Assembly: GCA_937900565.1 (NCBI GenBank)
Contig: CALCFG010000040.1
Coordinates: forward strand, 1 to 9,314
Source: an uncultured Erysipelotrichaceae bacterium
Lineage (GTDB): Bacteria > Bacillota_I > Bacilli_A > Erysipelotrichales > Erysipelotrichaceae
DNA: 9,314 nt
Direction: 5' to 3'
Shown here: piece after piece, positions 1 through 4,311 of the stretch
Layout of the letters: the number at the start of each line of letters is the position of its first letter
Numbering within the stretch: position 1 is the first letter of the stretch
Notes under the pieces: model-generated
What the model saw: the letters and a program-made list of their open reading frames with translations, nothing else
Database searches by the model: none
Told to the model about the DNA's origin: nothing
Made by a program: the position numbers and the translations under genes

Positions 1-760
1 AGGTAATACGCGCTTCCAAAATTTCGAGTCCGGCACATTCGACGCGTTTTTGAATTTCATCCTTAATGCGTGATGCAACGATTTCGCTGGAACCTCTTAA
101 TGAGCCTTCGTCTGGTTGTCCATCCCCAGTCGTATCGACATTATCTGCTACATCATATGGATAGATTCTAACAATATTACGCAATGCAGCATCGCATTGC
201 AATGATAGAAATTCTTTGTAGTTATCCACATTAAATACAGCTTTTGCGCTATCTTTTACTCGCCAAATAACAGCAATTCCTATTTCAATTGGATTGCCCA
301 AACAATCATTAATTTTTTGACGGTTATTATTTAATGTCATTACTTTTAATGAAATACGTTTACCAACTCCATCATTGGAACTGTACGGTGAATTGGAACT
401 TGAACCGTCATTAACATCCCCACTTTGACGTAATTTAGTACGTGATGCGGGATTAATGGCAGCGCAGAAAGGATTGACAAAGAATATTCCTTCTTGTTTT
501 AAAGTACCAATGTATTTACCAAATAACGTTAACACTAATGCTTCACTTGGCTTTAATACTTTAATTCCTATTAAGACAATCCAACCCAAGCAAAACCATG
601 CAATGCAAGTAATAAATACAACTTGATCAATTAATGTTGCTTGCCAACTATCCACTGAATCTACTGTAGCAATGAACCCACCTATGGATAAAATATATAA
701 AGCAATCACTAAAACTAAAACAACAAGCCCATTTTTGGGTTTTAAAACTTTTTCTTCCAT
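1..760 (-). CDS. SPFH/band-7 domain membrane protein (partial, C-terminus beyond the left edge)
   Basis: Reading leftwards from ATG at 758-760, the frame stays open to the window edge and gives 253 residues, so the C-terminus is missing. AGGAGG at 768-773 lies 7 nt before the ATG and fixes the start. Residues about 11-32 and 44-66 are two hydrophobic membrane segments. From about residue 70 (KPSEALVLTLFGKYIGTL) the protein matches the start of SPFH/band-7 proteins (stomatin, prohibitin, flotillin). It continues with GNPIEIGIAVIWRVKD and a hydrophilic stretch rich in D and G (TTGDGQPDEG), then an amphipathic region ending EILEARIT, typical of this family. SPFH proteins form oligomeric membrane scaffolds; the exact role of this subfamily is not known to me. 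It has its own promoter with a tandem palindrome (785-805), so it is probably repressor-controlled. Family call is firm, function open. Confidence 0.88.
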   Translation of the reverse strand, partial: MEEKVLKPKNGLVVLVLVIALYILSIGGFIATVDSVDSWQATLIDQVVFITCIAWFCLGWIVLIGIKVLKPSEALVLTLFGKYIGTLKQEGIFFVNPFCAAINPASRTKLRQSGDVNDGSSSNSPYSSNDGVGKRISLKVMTLNNNRQKINDCLGNPIEIGIAVIWRVKDSAKAVFNVDNYKEFLSLQCDAALRNIVRIYPYDVADNVDTTGDGQPDEGSLRGSSEIVASRIKDEIQKRVECAGLEILEARIT

Positions 761-784
761 ACGGAAACCTCCTGATATATCTAA

Positions 785-805
785 ATGATATCATTATGAT
801 ATCAT
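785..805. promoter_or_regulatory. Tandem palindromic operator: two ATGATATCAT copies
   Basis: The 10-bp perfect palindrome ATGATATCAT occurs at 785-794 and again at 796-805, so the copies repeat every 11 bp, about one helical turn. They fill the spacer and cover the -10 of the SPFH promoter and also overlap the stop codon of the radical SAM gene. Occupancy would block RNA polymerase, so a repressor or autoregulator site is the natural reading. Short palindromes in tandem on one face of the DNA are typical of ribbon-helix-helix dimers such as Arc or MetJ; that assignment is inference. Confidence 0.6.
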
Positions 806-812
806 GTGTCAA
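785..812 (-). promoter_or_regulatory. Promoter of the SPFH gene
   Basis: On the minus strand a perfect -35 box TTGACA (807-812) is followed after 16 bp by TATCAT (785-790), five of six matches to the -10 consensus. The predicted start of transcription is near 778, leaving a short leader that holds the AGGAGG site. The -35 lies inside the last codons of the upstream radical SAM gene, whose stop codon is 802-804. This is the best sigma-A type promoter in the window by sequence. Confidence 0.7.
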
Positions 813-1761
813 GCGCTTTAAATAATTCTCCCTGCATAATGTTTTCTTTAGCCATTTTTTTATCCAATTCATTCATAACTTGGATTTTTATGTTGGTCCA
901 TTTCGGTTCAATAATATGTGTTTGATCGCCATCACCGCAAATTCTTTCCACAACAATTTGTGGATTAAGATGTTGCAATTGACAACATAATATATCTAAG
1001 TATTCATCCATGGATAATAGGGACCATGGTTTATTTAAATATATTTGTCCTAATGGAGCGTTATCTAAAATATGTAACATCGTGAACTTAACGGCAGTGG
1101 GTTGTAATTGATTAACAAAATCTATGGTTGCTAGCATATCATCCGTAGTTTCATTGGGTAATCCATTAATAATATGAATAACGGTTTTAATGCCGTTTTG
1201 TTTTAATAGTCGATGGGTTTGTAATGCTTGATTGTTCGTATGCATGCAATTTAATGCAACTTTAGTGGCATCATTACTTGTTTGTAATCCCAATTCAACC
1301 CAAACATCTTTTTGGTTATTTAATTCAGTTAAATATGCAAGCATATCATTACTTATACAATCTACACGGGTTGCAAATGCATACCCATCAATTTCATTTG
1401 AGAAAGGATGTAAAGCATTAACTTTACTTTGTAAATGCTCTAACGAACAATAAGTGTTGGTAAATGATTGAAAGTATGGCATTGTATGGTTAGTGGGCCA
1501 CTTTTTCTGATATCTTAGTTTGGCTTGCTGATATTGAGTTACAATAGGGGCTTGATGCGCTAAATTGAATTCACCAGAACCGTATGCACTACAAAATAAA
1601 CATCCACCAATCGACTTACTCCCATCACGATTAGGACAAGTAAATCCAGCCTGTAAAGGTATCTTAACAACTTTATGGCCATAGGTTTGATTACAATAAT
1701 ATGTAAAGGTTGTGTAACGTTTGTTATCACTTGCAAAAGGGTAAGGATTTCTAATTTTCAT
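802..1761 (-). CDS. Radical SAM protein of the YtqA/TIGR01212 family (probable tRNA wobble-uridine modification enzyme, MnmL type)
   Basis: With the start at 1759-1761 the protein has 319 residues, normal for the family. It begins MKIRNPYPF, then has the N-terminal block NKRYTTFTYYCNQTYG and the cluster-binding cysteines C42, C54 and C57 (TCPNRDG...GGCLFC). This is a wide C-X11-C-X2-C spacing like that of Elp3-type radical SAM proteins, not the usual CX3CX2C. GYAFATRVDCIS, VELGLQTSND and the C-terminal RICGDGD follow as in YtqA. B. subtilis YtqA has, as I recall, been named MnmL for a step from cmnm5U to nm5U at tRNA position 34; the transfer to this protein is inference. Longer starts exist in frame (ATG at 1768-1770, TTG at 1777-1779), but homologous sequence begins at the chosen ATG and neither has a good Shine-Dalgarno. 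The stop is TGA. It is separated from degV by a terminator. Confidence 0.88.
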   Translation of the reverse strand: MKIRNPYPFASDNKRYTTFTYYCNQTYGHKVVKIPLQAGFTCPNRDGSKSIGGCLFCSAYGSGEFNLAHQAPIVTQYQQAKLRYQKKWPTNHTMPYFQSFTNTYCSLEHLQSKVNALHPFSNEIDGYAFATRVDCISNDMLAYLTELNNQKDVWVELGLQTSNDATKVALNCMHTNNQALQTHRLLKQNGIKTVIHIINGLPNETTDDMLATIDFVNQLQPTAVKFTMLHILDNAPLGQIYLNKPWSLLSMDEYLDILCCQLQHLNPQIVVERICGDGDQTHIIEPKWTNIKIQVMNELDKKMAKENIMQGELFKALDT

Positions 1762-1768
1762 ACTTATC

Positions 1769-1774
1769 ATTATA
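1769..1774 (-). promoter_or_regulatory. Possible -10 box of the radical SAM gene
   Basis: The minus strand reads TATAAT here, 7 nt before the ATG at 1759-1761. A start of transcription at the normal distance would fall on or beside that ATG, giving a leaderless message. The -35 region 17 bp upstream (TTTAAT, 1792-1797) is a weak match and overlaps the T-tract of the degV terminator. Read-through from degV is the alternative source of transcript. Confidence 0.35.
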
Positions 1775-1789
1775 TCCAAGATAAAAGTT

Positions 1790-1819
1790 AAATTAAAAGG
1801 AGTGATGCATAATCACTCC
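1790..1819 (-). terminator. Intrinsic terminator after degV
   Basis: On the minus strand the arm GGAGTGAT (1812-1819), a 5-nt loop and the arm ATCACTCC (1799-1806) make a perfect 8-bp stem, followed by TTTTAATTT (1790-1798). It begins 6 nt after the degV stop codon and separates degV from the radical SAM gene. Confidence 0.75.
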
Positions 1820-1825
1820 AAAATA

Positions 1826-2668
1826 TTATTCTTCAATTACTTGAACTGCGATGCAACCAGGTCCACCTTGAACGATACATGTTGGGCAAAGTGGAATAAT
1901 ATCTATGTTACTTTCTGGGAACGCGATTTTTAACGCATCTTCAACTTCAAAAGCTCCTACTTCGTTATTGGCATGAGCAATAAAGAAATGTTGGGCATGA
2001 CTTAAATCAATACGAGATTTTAAGTCTTCAATGATTTTCTTTAATAATGCTTTATAAGTACGTGAGGTGGCAAATTTATCCAATTTACGCGTTTCGCGAT
2101 TTAACATTACACATACTTTCAGATTCAGCAAACCACCCAGTTTAGCAGTTAATGGAGAACATCTACCCCCACGTGCTAAATAATTAAAGTCAGTAGGAAT
2201 CAAATAAGAATAGCTGGTCTTTGTTTTTTCTTCCAATAATTCTATGATTTCATCCATATCTTTTGCTTCACTAGCTAATTGTTTGGCATATCTAACAAGA
2301 TATTGTTGCGGACCAGCGATGGTTTTAGAATCCCAAACATAAATATTGCTTGGTTCATCTGCTGTCATTTTCATGGATTGAAATGTTTGATACGTGCCAC
2401 TAAGACCATCGCAAATTGTAATGGCCAACGCTTTTTCGTTGGCATCCAATGATTCAAAGATGGCTTTAATATCATAAGGGGTTGGTTGAGAACTTTTAGG
2501 AACGATATGATCGACAATAATTTTTTCCAATAATTGATCAGCATCCATTTCAATAAATTCTTTATATGATGCATCATTTAAAACAATTTGCATTGCCACC
2601 GCATCCACTCCGATGGCTTTGGCTTGATTTGGTGATAATTGAGAACAAGTATCTGTAATAATTCGCAT
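1826..2668 (-). CDS. DegV family protein (fatty-acid-binding, FakB-like)
   Basis: This 280-residue protein has the usual DegV length. Characteristic blocks are the N-terminal IITDTCSQL, SSQPTP at about 59-64 (the family's TSQP motif), GLSGTYQTF at 89-96 near the bound lipid head group, WDSKTIAG, LARGGRCSPLTAKLGGLLN, and the C-terminal GGPGCIAVQV. DegV proteins bind a fatty acid in a deep pocket; FakB members present it to the kinase FakA for phosphorylation and entry into phospholipid synthesis. Whether this copy works with a FakA is not shown here, since no DAK-type kinase gene is in the window. Start ATG 2666-2668 is the only good one, but its Shine-Dalgarno is poor (AAAG 2 nt upstream). 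A TATAAT box and a cre-like site lie upstream, and a terminator follows the stop. Confidence 0.9.
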   Translation of the reverse strand: MRIITDTCSQLSPNQAKAIGVDAVAMQIVLNDASYKEFIEMDADQLLEKIIVDHIVPKSSQPTPYDIKAIFESLDANEKALAITICDGLSGTYQTFQSMKMTADEPSNIYVWDSKTIAGPQQYLVRYAKQLASEAKDMDEIIELLEEKTKTSYSYLIPTDFNYLARGGRCSPLTAKLGGLLNLKVCVMLNRETRKLDKFATSRTYKALLKKIIEDLKSRIDLSHAQHFFIAHANNEVGAFEVEDALKIAFPESNIDIIPLCPTCIVQGGPGCIAVQVIEE

Positions 2669-2718
2669 GACTTTATTTTACATTAGATAACTAATGACCT
2701 TTCTTTAATTTAAAAAAT

Positions 2719-2724
2719 ATTATA
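2719..2724 (-). promoter_or_regulatory. Probable -10 box of the degV promoter
   Basis: The minus strand reads TATAAT here, 50 nt before the degV start and downstream of the MATE hairpin. The -35 region (around 2742-2747, CTTTTA at 17 bp spacing) is weak. The spacer holds a cre-like element. Predicted transcription start is near 2712. Confidence 0.4.
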
Positions 2725-2726
2725 CA

Positions 2727-2740
2727 TGAAAACGCTTTAT
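2727..2740. promoter_or_regulatory. cre-like (CcpA-type) operator in the degV promoter
   Basis: TGAAAACGCTTTAT matches 13 of 14 positions of the catabolite-responsive element consensus TGWAARCGYTWNCW. It sits between the probable -10 (2719-2724) and the -35 of degV, where CcpA binding would repress. CcpA and its gene are not in this window, and other LacI-family proteins use similar CG-centred sites. Confidence 0.45.
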
Positions 2741-2752
2741 TTAAAAGGTTAT

Positions 2753-2787
2753 AAACTGACTAATCGATTCAAATTAGTCAGTTTTTT
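2753..2787. terminator. Strong hairpin downstream of MATE (bidirectional terminator-like)
   Basis: AAACTGACTAAT (2753-2764) and ATTAGTCAGTTT (2773-2784) form a perfect 12-bp stem with an 8-nt loop. It begins 9 nt after the MATE stop codon, so it probably ends MATE mRNA. However, the continuous T-run (2782-2787) is on the plus strand. On the minus strand the tail is the poorer TTTATAACCTTTT. It would therefore work best against plus-strand (antisense) transcription and may act in both directions. Confidence 0.65.
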
Positions 2788-2792
2788 AATAG

Positions 2793-4142
2793 TTAAATGG
2801 TAATTTGTACCCATTTACCTTCGTGATAACGGTGATACAACAAAATGAATCGGGAAACTTGATCGGATAAAATACCAATCCAAATGCCAGTTAATCCTAA
2901 ATCAACAATCCCTCCACATAATGCTAATGTGATAAATGTTCGAATAATGGTTACTGATAATAATGATACAAATAATGTATATTTTGCATCCCCAGCGCCA
3001 CGTAAACATCCACTAAAAATAACTTGTGAGATTTGTGAAAGAGTAATGATCATAATAAATCGAGAAATTAATACGCCCATGTCTAGAATATGAGTTTCAC
3101 TAAAGAAGAAACTAAACAATAACTTGCCAAATAATAACATGACACAGGCAATAACTACTGATATACCAAGCCCAATACGTTGACACATATGCCCATAGCG
3201 TTTGGCTAACGCTCCATTTTTTTCACCTAGGCTTTTACCAATTAAAGCTACTGCAGCAACTTGCATTCCATCACCAAACGAAAAGCTTAAACTAAGAAAG
3301 TTCATACCCACTTGATGGGCGGCAAAGGCATCGGTACCTAAGTTGGCAGCGATAATTGCAGTTGTTAGAAAGCCAACGCGCATCGCTAGGTTTTCAATAA
3401 AGAAATTAATGCCTAAACGCAAGATGGATTGCATTGCTTCCATTGTTGGTTTGATTTTGGTTTGGAGTATATGGCGAAAAGATACATAGGAATTTTTCCG
3501 GAAAAGGGAAGCAAAACTCATTATACTAGCAACCACTGTCCCCAAAACTGTTGCTAAAGCAGCGCCTGCCATTTCTAAGCGAGGGAATCCAAAATGACCT
3601 TCGATTAATAAATAGTTAAATATAATATTAACAATACTGCTCGTCACATTAGTTGTCATGGAAATTTTGGTATTACCACTGCCACGCTGGGCTGCATTAA
3701 TTACTAAGGACAAGATATTAAATAACATGCCAGCTTGAATAATAATGAAATATAATTTTCCACTTTCATGAGTATCCGCATTACTGCCACACCAAGTGAT
3801 GATCGTATCAGCAAAACCGACACTCATAATGGTAATAATTAATCCCAATAATAATGTATAAAGCAATGCGGTCAGCAATATCTGGTTAGCACTGTCTTGG
3901 CGTTTTTGCCCATAGCGACGGGCAACAAGCGCAGATACTGCAATATTTGTGGCAAGAAAAGGCGCTAATGTAATAAATTTAGGCTGTACCGTTAACCCAA
4001 CCGATGCCACAGCGTAGGTCCCTAAATTGGCTACCATCATTGTATCAACCATACTGGCCATAGCGACAAAAAAGCTTTCCAGCACAGCTGGCCAAGCCAT
4101 TTTAAATGATTGTTTGAATAATTCTTTGTTATTTAGTTCCAT
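2793..4142 (-). CDS. MATE family efflux transporter
   Basis: This is a full-length 449-residue, very hydrophobic protein of the MATE family (about 12 membrane helices), which export drugs or other small cations in exchange for Na+ or H+. Visible marks are the N-terminal AWPAVLESFFVAMASMVDTMMV, the loop with QRGSGNTKISM at about 152-162 and its equivalent RGAGDAKYT at about 381-389. These are the matching positions in the two pseudo-symmetric six-helix halves. The central linker at about 215-240 is basic (FRKNSYVSFRH, QTKIKPT). The substrate cannot be read from the sequence. The start ATG (4140-4142) has no Shine-Dalgarno; TATAAT at 4149-4154 and a 14-bp palindrome lie immediately upstream. 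The gene is divergent from smc and is followed by a hairpin. Confidence 0.93.
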   Translation of the reverse strand: MELNNKELFKQSFKMAWPAVLESFFVAMASMVDTMMVANLGTYAVASVGLTVQPKFITLAPFLATNIAVSALVARRYGQKRQDSANQILLTALLYTLLLGLIITIMSVGFADTIITWCGSNADTHESGKLYFIIIQAGMLFNILSLVINAAQRGSGNTKISMTTNVTSSIVNIIFNYLLIEGHFGFPRLEMAGAALATVLGTVVASIMSFASLFRKNSYVSFRHILQTKIKPTMEAMQSILRLGINFFIENLAMRVGFLTTAIIAANLGTDAFAAHQVGMNFLSLSFSFGDGMQVAAVALIGKSLGEKNGALAKRYGHMCQRIGLGISVVIACVMLLFGKLLFSFFFSETHILDMGVLISRFIMIITLSQISQVIFSGCLRGAGDAKYTLFVSLLSVTIIRTFITLALCGGIVDLGLTGIWIGILSDQVSRFILLYHRYHEGKWVQITI

Positions 4143-4148
4143 GTTTTA

Positions 4149-4189
4149 ATTATAAAACGTTTTATCTGATAAATTTTTGATATTAGCAA
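4149..4189 (-). promoter_or_regulatory. MATE promoter region (two candidate arrangements)
   Basis: Two minus-strand readings are possible. One is TTGCTA (4184-4189), 17 bp, GATAAA (4161-4166), each four of six to consensus and with spacing ideal, giving a short leader. The other is TATAAT (4149-4154) just 6 nt before the ATG, with no good -35, giving a leaderless message. The sequence does not decide between them. Confidence 0.4.
4152..4165. promoter_or_regulatory. 14-bp perfect palindrome at the MATE promoter
   Basis: ATAAAACGTTTTAT is a perfect palindrome centred on CG, 10 bp upstream of the MATE start codon, overlapping the candidate -10 and the predicted transcription start. It resembles LacI/CcpA-family operators (11 of 14 to the cre consensus). 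A repressor site for the transporter is plausible but unproven. Confidence 0.4.
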
Positions 4190-4200
4190 TATCATTGCTA
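4179..4200. promoter_or_regulatory. Overlapping dyads in the MATE/smc divergent region
   Basis: Two interlocked inverted repeats share bases: GATATT/AATATC (4179-4184 and 4188-4193, 3-bp spacer) and TAGCAAT/ATTGCTA (4184-4190 and 4194-4200, 3-bp spacer). The second covers the candidate -35 TTGCTA of MATE. It looks like an operator rather than a terminator, as neither side has a T-run. Confidence 0.35.
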
Positions 4201-4272
4201 TTGATTGATCATCTTTTCATAAAAGGTAAACAACAATTTTTGTATGCAATGATAAAAATAATTTGCTTTTTT

Positions 4273-4281
4273 TGCTAAAAT
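4273..4281 (+). promoter_or_regulatory. Probable extended -10 promoter of the smc operon
   Basis: TGC followed by TAAAAT (4276-4281) is an extended -10 element (TGnTAAAAT). The -35 region at 4253-4258 (TAAAAA) is poor, which extended -10 promoters tolerate. Transcription would start near 4288, leaving a leader of about 24 nt that includes the Shine-Dalgarno. Confidence 0.5.
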
Positions 4282-4299
4282 AGTAGTGATTGTTTAGGG

Positions 4300-4305
4300 A
4301 AGGAG
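4300..4305 (+). promoter_or_regulatory. Ribosome binding site that fixes the TTG start of smc
   Basis: AAGGAG lies 6 nt before TTG at 4312-4314. The next in-frame ATG (4333-4335) has no such site and would remove the conserved FLKRVE strand, so TTG is the start. Confidence 0.8.
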
Positions 4306-4311
4306 ACTGCC

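Noticed and set aside
802..804. TGA at the end of the radical SAM gene as a possible Trp codon (Mollicutes code)
   Set aside because: Reading through would add only a few codons made of the operator repeat; the protein is already full length, and every gene uses TGG for Trp without internal TGA.
648..872. 74-codon minus-strand frame spanning the end of the radical SAM gene and the start of the SPFH gene
   Set aside because: It overlaps two well-supported genes in another frame and crosses the promoter and operator between them; the product has no recognisable feature.
4143..4311. Riboswitch or small RNA in the 169-bp divergent region
   Set aside because: No known aptamer pattern and no stem followed by a T-run on either strand; the region is accounted for by two promoters and short dyads.
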